Assembly: GCA_017645785.1 (NCBI GenBank) | Contig: JAGCNW010000035.1 | Location: 1-48,590, forward strand | Reading direction: 5' to 3' | Source: Treponema sp. | Lineage (GTDB): Bacteria > Spirochaetota > Spirochaetia > Treponematales > Treponemataceae | Length of the DNA stretch: 48,590 nt | Shown: positions 41,251 through 48,564 of the stretch, piece by piece | Layout of the letters: every line of letters starts with the position of its first letter | Position numbering within the stretch: the stretch's first letter is position 1 | Position numbers and translations under genes: made by a program | Notes under the pieces: generated by a model | Told to the model about the DNA's origin: nothing | What the model saw: the letters and a program-made list of their open reading frames with translations, nothing else | Database searches by the model: none

Positions 41251-41271
41251 ATCACATAACAAAGGTTATAC
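41251..41271 (+). repeat. 19-bp direct repeat, copy 2
   Basis: ATCACATAACAAAGGTTAT at 41251-41269, continuing AC and then GCCCGCCCTGTAGCG, which loosely resembles GCCCGCACTGGGGCG after copy 1. The right-hand arm of the palindrome is missing; instead the promoter of the gene at 41339 begins. Confidence 0.6.
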
Positions 41272-41286
41272 ACCCCGCCCGCCCTG

Positions 41287-41315
41287 TAGCGACCGCGCGG
41301 GAAATGTGGTATAAT
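41287..41315 (+). promoter_or_regulatory. Promoter of the exported-protein gene at 41339
   Basis: TAGCGA (41287-41292), 17 bp, TATAAT (41310-41315). Leader with CGGAGGACTCACA before the ATG. A degenerate copy of the whole region lies at 36893-36926. Confidence 0.55.
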
Positions 41316-41338
41316 GGCGGAAACTCGGAGGACTCACA

Positions 41339-41863
41339 ATGAAAAAACTATTTCTGATTTTGGCGGCGGCGGTCGCGCTGTCGTTGCTTGCGTTTGCGGA
41401 AGACAGAAATCTGAAAACGGTGAATGACAATAAGTCTTTCATTGTCTCAAGAAGAGGAAGCGAAGTTGCCGCGGTTTCTGAAGAGGAAGTTTTTGACAAT
41501 GCAAAAATCCTGTCGCAGACCGACAGAAAAGACCCGACTTCTGTCCTCGTTTCGTTCTTCGTCAGTTATTTTTCCAAGGGCGAAGAATGGCATGATTTAA
41601 TCGAGCATTATAGTTTCCCAGGCTCTTCGTTTGACGAAGGAATAGCCGCGATGAATGAAGCATGGGAAAGCTTCTATGGGAAAGTTGATTCAGTCCGCGT
41701 TACAATCAATCCCTCATCTTTCAAGTCCAACGGCGACGGGAGGGCGTTATACACGGTGAATATTGCCGCTTCTTATCAGGGGGAATCAGACGAGGGTGAA
41801 GACCAAGTTGCGATGACGCAGGACGAAAACGGCAACTGGCTCGTGGCGGAGCTGCCGCTGTAG
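41339..41863 (+). CDS. Small exported protein, possibly NTF2-like fold
   Basis: A 174-residue protein with a signal peptide (about 1-20, ending AFA). The mature part, DPTSVLVSFFVSYFSKGE at about 66-83 followed by beta strands and ending ENGNWLVAELPL, has the look of periplasmic NTF2-like/DUF4878 proteins, but I am not certain. GGAGG lies 8 nt before the ATG. Its signal-peptide DNA matches those at 35644 and 36060. It marks the return to chromosome-like base use after the AT-rich island. Confidence 0.65.
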   Translation: MKKLFLILAAAVALSLLAFAEDRNLKTVNDNKSFIVSRRGSEVAAVSEEEVFDNAKILSQTDRKDPTSVLVSFFVSYFSKGEEWHDLIEHYSFPGSSFDEGIAAMNEAWESFYGKVDSVRVTINPSSFKSNGDGRALYTVNIAASYQGESDEGEDQVAMTQDENGNWLVAELPL

Positions 41864-41929
41864 AATAGCGGACTTGCGCTTTTCCTTGTTTAATTTTTTT
41901 TATATAATTTTCTGACAGGAGGATTGGCT

Positions 41930-42244
41930 ATGGAAGAAGGCGTAAAACTTTCAAACGCGGTGGAGCGGTACGCGCTCGGCGGGTTCGTGAGGCTTAGAGG
42001 CGGGGTTCTCAAACTATACGAGGACAAAATCGCGCTGTCGCATCTTGCGGGCTCTATGGAAATCCCGCTTTCCGAACTGGAGCAGGTGCGTCCGACAAAA
42101 ATCATCGGCTTTCTGCCCTTTGGTTTGGAGTTCAAGAAAAAGTCGGGCGAAGTCCTTCGCGTGTACCTTACCAATTTCTTTACGGCGGCGAACAACCGCG
42201 AAAAATGGCTCATGGAACTGGAGCGTTATGCAAAGCGCGACTAG
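41930..42244 (+). CDS. Small PH/GRAM-like domain protein
   Basis: A 104-residue cytoplasmic protein. The strand pattern (RLRGGVLKLYEDKIALSHL ... IPLSELEQVRP ... LEFKKKSGEVLRVYL ... NREKWLMELERYAK) is that of a bacterial PH or GRAM domain with a closing helix; function unknown. ATG 41930 has AGGAGG 7 nt upstream (41917-41922); the TTG at 41924 is too close to it. A TATAAT at 41903-41908 could be its -10, but no good -35 is seen. Confidence 0.65.
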   Translation: MEEGVKLSNAVERYALGGFVRLRGGVLKLYEDKIALSHLAGSMEIPLSELEQVRPTKIIGFLPFGLEFKKKSGEVLRVYLTNFFTAANNREKWLMELERYAKRD

Positions 42245-42269
42245 CGGCTCAAATTGCATAGAAATCTTT

Positions 42270-43043
42270 ATGAAAAAAGCAATCGTTCTTGTGTCCGCCG
42301 CTCTTTTAGGCGTTTTCCCTTGCCTTGCCCAAGACTGGTGGGAGGCGGACGAGCCAAAAGAAATCTTCGTCAAATATTCCGAGTATGACAAAAACGGAAA
42401 CGTCACTTACACGGAAAGAGCCTCGGGCTTTAAGGAATGGCGGGAGTTCAACTCCTTTGGAAAGCTCCAGCATTCCAAAAACACAGCCGGCGACGAAGTG
42501 TGGTATGAATACGATTCAAAGGGAAACGCGCTTTCCTACAAGACGCAATTGGGCGACTTGTTTTCCTGCAATTTTAAATACGACTCAAAGGGCAATTTGA
42601 TTTTAAAGGAATTTTCAAGCGGCAACACAGTGACCTTTGAATACAACGAAAAAAATCTTTTGATTCACGAAAAAGATTCCAACGGAATGGAACGCTGGTA
42701 CGATTACGATTCCGCAGGAAGAAAAGTCAAAGAAAGGCGGTCGCTTTTAGGCGACGAGGCTACCGCGACTTTTTTCTACGACCCCAACGACAACCTTGTT
42801 TTGCAAAAGCAAAAAATCGGAAAAGTGGCGACAGAAGAAAAATTTGAATACAATTCCGCCAACAAAAGAACAAAAAGGCTTCTCAACGGTATTCTAAAAA
42901 GCGAATATTTCTACAACGCGAACAATTATCTTGAGCGGGAAAAAAATTACATCAGCGGCGGGCCGGCCGAAGAATTAAAATACGAATACACATATTATCC
43001 CGACGGAAAAATTAAAAGCATGAAAATTTTTGAAATAAAATAA
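42270..43043 (+). CDS. Secreted YD-repeat (RHS-type) protein
   Basis: A 257-residue exported protein. The signal peptide (about 1-20, ending CLA) is followed by at least eight YD-type repeats such as FKYDSKGNLIL, YDYDSAGRKVK and FFYDPNDNLVL, which fill the mature chain. It has no toxin-like C-terminal domain, so it is not a polymorphic RHS toxin; it more likely binds carbohydrate or coats the surface. ATG 42270 begins the signal peptide 25 bp after the previous stop; the ribosome binding site is weak. The 75 codons upstream in frame are the antisense-like read of the PH gene. Confidence 0.75.
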   Translation: MKKAIVLVSAALLGVFPCLAQDWWEADEPKEIFVKYSEYDKNGNVTYTERASGFKEWREFNSFGKLQHSKNTAGDEVWYEYDSKGNALSYKTQLGDLFSCNFKYDSKGNLILKEFSSGNTVTFEYNEKNLLIHEKDSNGMERWYDYDSAGRKVKERRSLLGDEATATFFYDPNDNLVLQKQKIGKVATEEKFEYNSANKRTKRLLNGILKSEYFYNANNYLEREKNYISGGPAEELKYEYTYYPDGKIKSMKIFEIK

Positions 43044-43071
43044 AGCGCTTGCCCAGGGCCTGGCGCGTCGC

Positions 43072-43101
43072 TTGCGGAAGGCCCGCCTTTTGCGCTACAA
43101 T
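43072..43101 (+). promoter_or_regulatory. Promoter of the DUF554 gene
   Basis: TTGCGG (43072-43077), 18 bp, TACAAT (43096-43101). The leader is short, and GAGG lies 6 nt before the ATG. Confidence 0.5.
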
Positions 43102-43117
43102 TCCCGCGAGGAAAAAA

Positions 43118-43903
43118 ATGCTCGCTGTATTCGTTAATTGCGCCGCAATCGTGGCCGGCTCTGTAATCGGACTTTTGTTCGCCAAAAAAATCCCGCAAAA
43201 AATCACCGACGCGATTCAACTCGCTTGCGGCCTAGTCTCCTTTGTCATGGGCGTTCAAATGGCCTTTAAATACCAAAACGTCGTTTACCTTGCGCTCGCC
43301 TTGATTTTTGGCGGAATCGTTGGAACCGCGCTGGACATTGACGGAAAGATTTTAAAAGTGGGCCGCTTTTTAGAGCGCGTCTTTTTGAAAAAGCCGGATG
43401 CCGCGGCCTCCAGCAATTCGCGCGGAACAAACGACTTGGACGATACACGCGCCCCAGAGTTTTCCGCCGGAAAGCCGCAAAAGAATTTCGCATATGCTTT
43501 CCTAAACGCGTCGGTCTTGTTTTGCGTCGGCGCGATGGCGATTGTCGGAAGCTTTAAGGCCGGAATCGAAGGCGACTATTCAATCATATTCCTAAAGAGC
43601 GTTTTGGACGGCTTTATCGCCATCGGCTTTGCGGCCGCGATGGGCGTGGGAACGGCCTTTAGCGCGCTCGCGATTTTTGTCTACCAGGGCGCGCTTACCC
43701 TGCTCGCGATTTTCATCCACCAATACGTAAGCGACTCCCTTCTTGCCGAAATCACCGGAAGCGGCGGCGCGCTAATCGTCTTGATCGGAATCAACTTGAT
43801 GGGCCTAAAAAAAATCAAGACGGCCAACTACCTTCCCGCCGTCCTCTTCAGCGCGCTCTTTGTCCTTTGCGAGCCGTTTGTCCGCGGCCTTTTTGGCTTG
43901 TAA
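43118..43903 (+). CDS. DUF554 family membrane protein
   Basis: A 261-residue protein with about six to seven membrane segments, typical of DUF554 (YdfK/YqgA-like): VNCAAIVAGSVIGLLF at the N-terminus, GLVSFVMGVQMAF, then FCVGAMAIVGSFKAGIEGDYSI in the second half and GINLMGLKKIK near the end. A polar cytoplasmic loop of about 35 residues splits the two halves. Probable transporter; substrate unknown. ATG 43118 is the family start and has GAGG at the right distance. Confidence 0.85.
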   Translation: MLAVFVNCAAIVAGSVIGLLFAKKIPQKITDAIQLACGLVSFVMGVQMAFKYQNVVYLALALIFGGIVGTALDIDGKILKVGRFLERVFLKKPDAAASSNSRGTNDLDDTRAPEFSAGKPQKNFAYAFLNASVLFCVGAMAIVGSFKAGIEGDYSIIFLKSVLDGFIAIGFAAAMGVGTAFSALAIFVYQGALTLLAIFIHQYVSDSLLAEITGSGGALIVLIGINLMGLKKIKTANYLPAVLFSALFVLCEPFVRGLFGL

Positions 43904-43938
43904 AAAAGCCCGCGCGGGCAGGCAGTAAATATTTCCAC

Positions 43939-43967
43939 TAGCAAAAGCATGCGAAGTATGCTATAAT
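43939..43967 (+). promoter_or_regulatory. Promoter of the HD-GYP gene
   Basis: TAGCAA (43939-43944), 17 bp, TATAAT (43962-43967); the -10 ends 7 nt before the ATG at 43975. The 14 bp CCACTAGCAAAAGC around the -35 are identical to 48524-48537. Confidence 0.65.
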
Positions 43968-43974
43968 AGGTTTT

Positions 43975-45411
43975 ATGACTAAGAAAGCTTTTCCTGTCAT
44001 AACAAAAAGGGTTATTTTGTTCATAGGCGTGGCCGGCTTTGTCCTCTGTTCGCTCGTTATCGCCGCGTCATACTGGGCCTTTAACCGCCAGTTTAGGGAA
44101 CAATACGACGCCAGCATTCGCGAAATCGCCGCCACCGCCCGCGCCAGCCTAAACCCAGACGACTTTGCCAAATACCGCGCCAATCCCGTGCCTGACAAGG
44201 CGCATAAAGAAGTCCTAAAGCTTTTGCAGCGCCTCGTGGACCAGTTTGACTTGAACGTAATTTACGTTTCCGAAGTCGAGGCTCCGGACTACAGGCACAT
44301 TTTTTATTTTTACGATCCTGTTGGAAAAAGAACAAATTGGAAGCCCTACCCCCTCGGCTACGAGGAAGACTATTACGAAGAAGGCTACAATAAAACCACA
44401 AGGCGGGTTTACGAAGAAGGCGCGGAGCTTGTGCGCCACACGATAAAATCCAGAAGCGGCTCGCACATAACCGCCCAAGTTCCGGTCTACAATTCAAAAG
44501 GAAAGATAGTCGCCCTTCTTGGAGCGCAAAAGAACGTCCAAGAATTTGTAGACGCAAGAAAAGATTTTGTCCGCAACGTCATTGTCCTGGCCTTGATTTT
44601 TGGCGCGATTTTTGTAACGGCCTTTGCAGTCTACTTTAACTTCCGCTTCATAAAGCCAATCTTGCAAATCACAAACGAGACAAACCGCTTTGCCAACACA
44701 AACGAAAATCCCAACGACAGCCTCCTCGACATTAAAAACAAGGACGAGCTTGAATCCCTTGCGATTTCTGTTTACAAAATGGAGAACGTCGTTTGCAACA
44801 ACATCACGGCGCTCACCCGCATGACGATAGAGACGGCGGAAGCGTTGGCCAGCGCGATTGACGCAAAGGACGCCTACACGCACGGCCACTCAACCCGCGT
44901 CGCCGAATACGCCAGAGAGATCGCGCGCCGGCTTGGAAAAACCGAAACCGCTTGCAGAAACATTTACCTGGCCGCGCTTTTGCACGACGTCGGAAAGATC
45001 GGCATTCCAAACGAAATAATCAACAAGCGGGGAAAGCTTACGCCCGAAGAATACGACAGCGTAAAGCAGCACTCGGTCATCGGCGCGCAGATCTTGTCCA
45101 ACATAACGCAGATTCCCCACATCGCTGACGGAGCCTACTACCACCACGAGCGCTATGACGGAAAAGGCTACCCTGTCGGCTTGGCCGGAAAAAAGATTCC
45201 AGAAATCGGAAGAATCATCGCGGTCGCCGACGCATACGACGCCATGACGTCAAACCGCAGCTACCGCAGCCAGCTTCCGCAAGACGTTGCCCGCAAAGAA
45301 ATAGGCCAAGGCATCGGATTGCAGTTTGACCCGGACTTTGCGAGAATCATGCTAAAAATGATTGACGAAGACAAAGACTTTAAAATGCGGGAACAGTTGG
45401 ACAGCCTTTAA
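43975..45411 (+). CDS. Membrane HD-GYP phosphodiesterase with periplasmic sensor and HAMP
   Basis: A 478-residue protein. Membrane helices at about 12-33 and 202-222 frame a periplasmic sensor region of about 165 residues. A HAMP-like linker (about 225-275) leads to an HD-GYP domain (about 285-470) with the full signature: HDVGKIGIP (337-345), a second His in KQHSVIGA, and HHERYDGKGYP (390-400). Such domains hydrolyse c-di-GMP to GMP. Together with the EAL protein at 11-13.5 kb, this gives two degradative c-di-GMP enzymes and no intact GGDEF in the window. There is no Shine-Dalgarno sequence; a strong promoter abuts the ATG. Confidence 0.92.
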   Translation: MTKKAFPVITKRVILFIGVAGFVLCSLVIAASYWAFNRQFREQYDASIREIAATARASLNPDDFAKYRANPVPDKAHKEVLKLLQRLVDQFDLNVIYVSEVEAPDYRHIFYFYDPVGKRTNWKPYPLGYEEDYYEEGYNKTTRRVYEEGAELVRHTIKSRSGSHITAQVPVYNSKGKIVALLGAQKNVQEFVDARKDFVRNVIVLALIFGAIFVTAFAVYFNFRFIKPILQITNETNRFANTNENPNDSLLDIKNKDELESLAISVYKMENVVCNNITALTRMTIETAEALASAIDAKDAYTHGHSTRVAEYAREIARRLGKTETACRNIYLAALLHDVGKIGIPNEIINKRGKLTPEEYDSVKQHSVIGAQILSNITQIPHIADGAYYHHERYDGKGYPVGLAGKKIPEIGRIIAVADAYDAMTSNRSYRSQLPQDVARKEIGQGIGLQFDPDFARIMLKMIDEDKDFKMREQLDSL

Positions 45412-45419
45412 TAGAGCCG

Positions 45420-46151
45420 CTATTTGTTGGCTCCGATCTCAAAGCCGTAAGCGCCGTGGCCGGGGTAAACCAAAACATCGTCGGGAATCGTTTCAAAAAT
45501 CTCTGACAAACTTTTTTGCATTTGGTCTTCGTTTCCGCCCGGCAAATCCGTCCGTCCGTAAGACTGATAAAAAACCGTGTCGCCAGAAATCAAAACTTTT
45601 TCGGATTCGTTGTAAAAGCAAACAGAGCCTTCGGTGTGGCCCGGAGTGTGAATTACCCGCCAATGGCTTAGGGCGTTTGCAACGCCTTCAACGTCAGGAA
45701 CTTCGTCGCCGGTAAAGGCGCTGATTATGTCTTCGGTTTTAAAAATCGTGTCCAAAGAGTCGCCGTCTTTAAGCAGGCAATTTGGAAGCGGCAAGTCGGA
45801 AAGGTCCTTTAAAAAGTCGTCCTCTTCCCAAGACATCAAGCCAAGACTTTTTTTGTGGACATCCACGGAATCCGGCCCCAAATATTTTTGGTCGGCAACG
45901 TGGATCGCTATCGGAAGGTTTGGGAACGAAGAGCGCAAGGCCTTGAGGCCGCAAACATGGTCAAAATGTCCGTGGGTAAGCAAGATTCCGACAGGAGCGC
46001 AATCGTGCTCGTCAAGAACTTGCGCGAGCTTTTTTTCGTCGCCCGAAAAATCGCAGCCGGCGGGGTCCACCAACAAAACGGCTCGCCCCGCAAGCGGCAA
46101 GATGAATGTGTTCACTTCAAGAGGGCCTGTTTGGGCCGCGTGAATTTCCAT
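45420..46151 (-). CDS. Metallo-beta-lactamase-fold hydrolase (glyoxalase II-like)
   Basis: A 243-residue protein. The metal motif HGHFDH is at 60-65 (H-x-H-x-D-H); HTPGHTEGSVCF, GDTVFYQSYGRTDLPGG and YPGHG carry the other ligands, in the order seen in the small GloB/YcbL type. It probably cleaves thioesters such as S-lactoylglutathione or a related thiol adduct; the true substrate is unknown. It is the last gene of a three-gene minus-strand set (GNAT, RNA-binding protein, this), 15 bp after the previous stop. It converges on the HD-GYP gene with only 8 bp between the stops. Confidence 0.88.
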   Translation of the reverse strand: MEIHAAQTGPLEVNTFILPLAGRAVLLVDPAGCDFSGDEKKLAQVLDEHDCAPVGILLTHGHFDHVCGLKALRSSFPNLPIAIHVADQKYLGPDSVDVHKKSLGLMSWEEDDFLKDLSDLPLPNCLLKDGDSLDTIFKTEDIISAFTGDEVPDVEGVANALSHWRVIHTPGHTEGSVCFYNESEKVLISGDTVFYQSYGRTDLPGGNEDQMQKSLSEIFETIPDDVLVYPGHGAYGFEIGANK

Positions 46152-46166
46152 CGCGCAAAAAACCTC

Positions 46167-46940
46167 TTACACAAGCGGAGAGCCAAAGCCCTGGTTCTCG
46201 GACGCCTTTTCGGCGGCGGCGTAAGCCGCGGCGTCTTCGCGCTCCTGCTCAGAAAGCTCTTGCGAAACTTGGCTTTGCTCGCCTTCGCTCATAGGCTCTT
46301 GATCGGCCGCGGCGGCGCCTTCGTTGGCGGGAGCGCTTGTCTCCTCGTCATCCTTTTGGCGCGAATAGCTTACCGAAAGCTTTCGGCCGCGATAGTCATA
46401 TCCGTTAAGAGCGTTGATGGCCTTGTCCGCGTCTTCGGTAAAGAGCTGGACAAAAGAGTAGTTGGCCAAAACGCGGATGTCTCCGATTCTCTCGCGGTCC
46501 AAGCCGGCGACGCTTATCAAGAGGCCAACCAAGTCGCGCGGGAACACGCGGCGGTTGCGGCCGATTCCGATAAAAATAGTGGTCGCCAAAGCGGGGTCTA
46601 TCTCAACGCGGGGACGCGGTTCGTGACGAGTTTCGGCGGGAGCCGGGGCGTTAAAGTCGCGGCGGCTCTCCTCGCGGCGCGAGCGGAAATTGTCTTTTGA
46701 AAAGTTTTCATGCTCGTTTCTAGGAACAAAGGGACGGCGGGCGTTTCCTGTGGCAACCTTGAGCAAATAAGCGGCAAGGTATCCTCGCAAAGTGAAAGGA
46801 ACGTTTTTCTTAAAAACTTTCTTGAGTTGAATCAAAACATCAACATCTTCCTGTGTCTTTACCTGCTGAACTGAAGCCTTCAAAAATTCAGCGATTCTGT
46901 CGTAATCAATCTCTGATTCTCTTCTGTTATTGTAACGCAT
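46167..46940 (-). CDS. Stand-alone DbpA-type RNA-binding protein
   Basis: A 257-residue protein. The N-terminal helical region (about 1-65) and a basic Arg-rich linker (70-112) precede a DbpA RNA-binding domain (about 120-194; IGRNRRVFPRDLVGLL ... SFVQLFTEDADKAINALNG ... RKLSVSYSR). An acidic, Glu/Ala/Gln-rich tail follows (195-257). In E. coli DbpA this RRM-like domain recognises hairpin 92 of 23S rRNA, attached to a DEAD-box helicase; here no helicase core is present. AGGAGA lies 5 nt before the ATG. The gene overlaps the GNAT gene by 14 nt. Confidence 0.8.
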   Translation of the reverse strand: MRYNNRRESEIDYDRIAEFLKASVQQVKTQEDVDVLIQLKKVFKKNVPFTLRGYLAAYLLKVATGNARRPFVPRNEHENFSKDNFRSRREESRRDFNAPAPAETRHEPRPRVEIDPALATTIFIGIGRNRRVFPRDLVGLLISVAGLDRERIGDIRVLANYSFVQLFTEDADKAINALNGYDYRGRKLSVSYSRQKDDEETSAPANEGAAAADQEPMSEGEQSQVSQELSEQEREDAAAYAAAEKASENQGFGSPLV

Positions 46941-47844
46941 TTAAATCTCCTAAAAAATCCGCGATCCAGGTGGAACCTATTTTCTTAAATCCTGAACGGT
47001 TCAACATTCCCTGCATCAAGTCCGGAACAAAAGTGTTCGCAATTATAACCCATTGCGCGCCGCCGGCTTGTAAAGAATCAAGGGCTCGTTCAAAAAGCTC
47101 CCTGGCGATGCCTAAGCCGCGGCATTTTTTTTCTACAAACAGGCCTTCAATCAAAACGGCCTTGCTTGAATCTTTAGGACACGGCGACCAAACGACGCAA
47201 CCGGCAAAATCTCCGCCAAAAGTTTTGCAAACAAAACCTTTTTGCGCTTGAGCGTTGTATTCAAACTGCGCGCGCCAAAGCTCCCCAAAAGACTGGGCGA
47301 CTTCCGCGGCATACTCAGCGCCAATTTCTTGGACGGCTTGGTTTAAAAGCCCCAGCGCGTTCTGCCTGTCCTTTTCAAAATCGTATTCGCTAAAAGTAAA
47401 ATCATCGCAGAGCAAGTCTTCGGTGTCTTCCGGCTCCGAATCCAATTTCTCCAAGCCCCATGATTCACGAAGCGAATTGTACCAACTGTTGACATAAGTC
47501 AAAAGAGCGCGGCTTTTAAAATAATGCCACCTTCGTTCTATCAACGGGTACCGCTTTAAAACATCTTTAAATCCTCTAAAAACCCCCTTTCCAGACCGCA
47601 AGGCCGCCTGCAAATCAGTGTAGGCCATCGGCGAATGCAAACCATTGACAAAGTCTTCCATAAGGGAAAAACCGTCGGCGCTGTCCCACGGCGGCAATTC
47701 GTAAAAACGGTCGCCGTCGGGGCATGCGTTTTGGTCTTCTTCGACAAGCGCGGAATTTTTGGCGTCAACCAAGAACTTTTTGTCCTGGTTTTCAAGCGCT
47801 TTTGCGATGGCCTCTCCAAGCGCGTCTGTCAGTTCAAAAACCAT
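46927..47844 (-). CDS. GNAT-family acetyltransferase with extra N-terminal domain
   Basis: A 305-residue protein. Residues about 195-300 are a GNAT fold: CVVWSPC, the beta-bulge strand VLIEGLFVEKK, the acetyl-CoA loop RGLGIARELFE and FVPDLMQGMLNRSGFKKIG. The first 190 residues are acidic, and I do not recognise them. The acceptor substrate is unknown. The operon position, with an overlapping RNA-binding protein, suggests protein or RNA modification in translation, but that is guesswork. The start ATG 47844 has no ribosome binding site and sits 6 nt after a TATAAT. Confidence 0.78.
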   Translation of the reverse strand: MVFELTDALGEAIAKALENQDKKFLVDAKNSALVEEDQNACPDGDRFYELPPWDSADGFSLMEDFVNGLHSPMAYTDLQAALRSGKGVFRGFKDVLKRYPLIERRWHYFKSRALLTYVNSWYNSLRESWGLEKLDSEPEDTEDLLCDDFTFSEYDFEKDRQNALGLLNQAVQEIGAEYAAEVAQSFGELWRAQFEYNAQAQKGFVCKTFGGDFAGCVVWSPCPKDSSKAVLIEGLFVEKKCRGLGIARELFERALDSLQAGGAQWVIIANTFVPDLMQGMLNRSGFKKIGSTWIADFLGDLNALQ

Positions 47845-47850
47845 ACAAAG

Positions 47851-47879
47851 ATTATACTATTTAATCTTCATTCCTGCAA
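47851..47879 (-). promoter_or_regulatory. Promoter of the GNAT operon, in the 3' end of clpP
   Basis: Minus-strand TTGCAG (47874-47879), 17 bp, TATAAT (47851-47856), then 6 nt and the ATG. Another leaderless arrangement. Confidence 0.65.
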
Positions 47880-48462
47880 GTTCTTTGCGCGAAGAAATGA
47901 CTTTGCTGATAAGGCCGTATTCCATGGCCTCGTCGGCTGTAAGCCAATAATCGCGCTCAGTGTCTTTTTTGACCTGCTTTTCGTCCTTTCCGGTCTGCTC
48001 GGCGATGATTTTGTTTAGCAAAGCCCTGGTTTTGGCCATTTCTTCGGCCTGGATTTGCAAGTCTGTGGCCACGCCCCTCATTTCTGACAAGGGCTGGTGG
48101 ATCAAGTAGGAACTATGGGGAAGTCCCACTCTCCTTTCCTTGGGAACGGAAAGCAAAATCAAAGCCGCGGCGCTGGCGATAAGGCCGTTTCCGATCAATA
48201 CAACCGGAGCGTTTACAAAGCGGATCATGTCAAAAATGGCAAAACCCGCGCTTACGTCGCCGCCGGGCGAGTCGATGTAAATGTATATCGGCTTTGTTCC
48301 GTCCGCTTCCAAAAGCAAAAGCTGCTTGTTCACGGCTTGGGCCAATTCCTTGTTGATTTCGCCCGAAAGTAAAATTTGGCGGGTTTTGAGGAACTTTTCG
48401 GCAAGCGCGTCAGGCTTTGGCGCCGCCTTTTTCTTTTCTTCGTCTTCGTCGTTATAAATCAT
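47857..48462 (-). CDS. clpP: ATP-dependent Clp protease proteolytic subunit
   Basis: A 201-residue S14 serine peptidase. The catalytic triad is visible: Ser97 (GLIASAAA), His122 (YLIHQPL) and Asp171 (ERDYW). YIYIDSPGGDVSAGFAIFD (60-78) is the oxyanion/handle segment. The sequence around the serine differs from the usual MAASM form, and the N-terminus carries an acidic, Lys-rich extension, so this looks like a second-type ClpP. Spirochaetes often encode two. It forms a tetradecamer with ClpX or ClpA. Start: ATG 48462, 12 nt after AAGGAG; TTG 48471 is possible. The longer open frame to 48507 covers the promoter. Confidence 0.9.
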   Translation of the reverse strand: MIYNDEDEEKKKAAPKPDALAEKFLKTRQILLSGEINKELAQAVNKQLLLLEADGTKPIYIYIDSPGGDVSAGFAIFDMIRFVNAPVVLIGNGLIASAAALILLSVPKERRVGLPHSSYLIHQPLSEMRGVATDLQIQAEEMAKTRALLNKIIAEQTGKDEKQVKKDTERDYWLTADEAMEYGLISKVISSRKELAGMKIK

Positions 48463-48484
48463 TTTTTGCAAATACTCCTTATTT

Positions 48485-48514
48485 ATAATATAGTAAAAAA
48501 ACGCCAAACGTCAA
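48485..48514 (-). promoter_or_regulatory. Promoter of clpP
   Basis: Minus-strand TTGACG (48509-48514), 18 bp, TATTAT (48485-48490). The overlapping TATATT with a 16-bp spacer is an alternative -10. Confidence 0.55.
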
Positions 48515-48527
48515 GCCAAAGCGCCAC

Positions 48528-48556
48528 TAGCAAAAGCGGGCGGAGTTTGATATAAT
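48528..48556 (+). promoter_or_regulatory. Promoter of the right-edge gene
   Basis: TAGCAA (48528-48533), 17 bp, TATAAT (48551-48556); the -10 ends 8 nt before the ATG at 48565. The -35 region is identical to that of the HD-GYP gene over 14 bp. Confidence 0.6.
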
Positions 48557-48564
48557 AGAGGGCT

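Noticed and set aside
45855..46700. A 281-codon plus-strand open frame
   Set aside because: Antisense to the MBL-fold and DbpA-domain genes, both of which have clear motifs.
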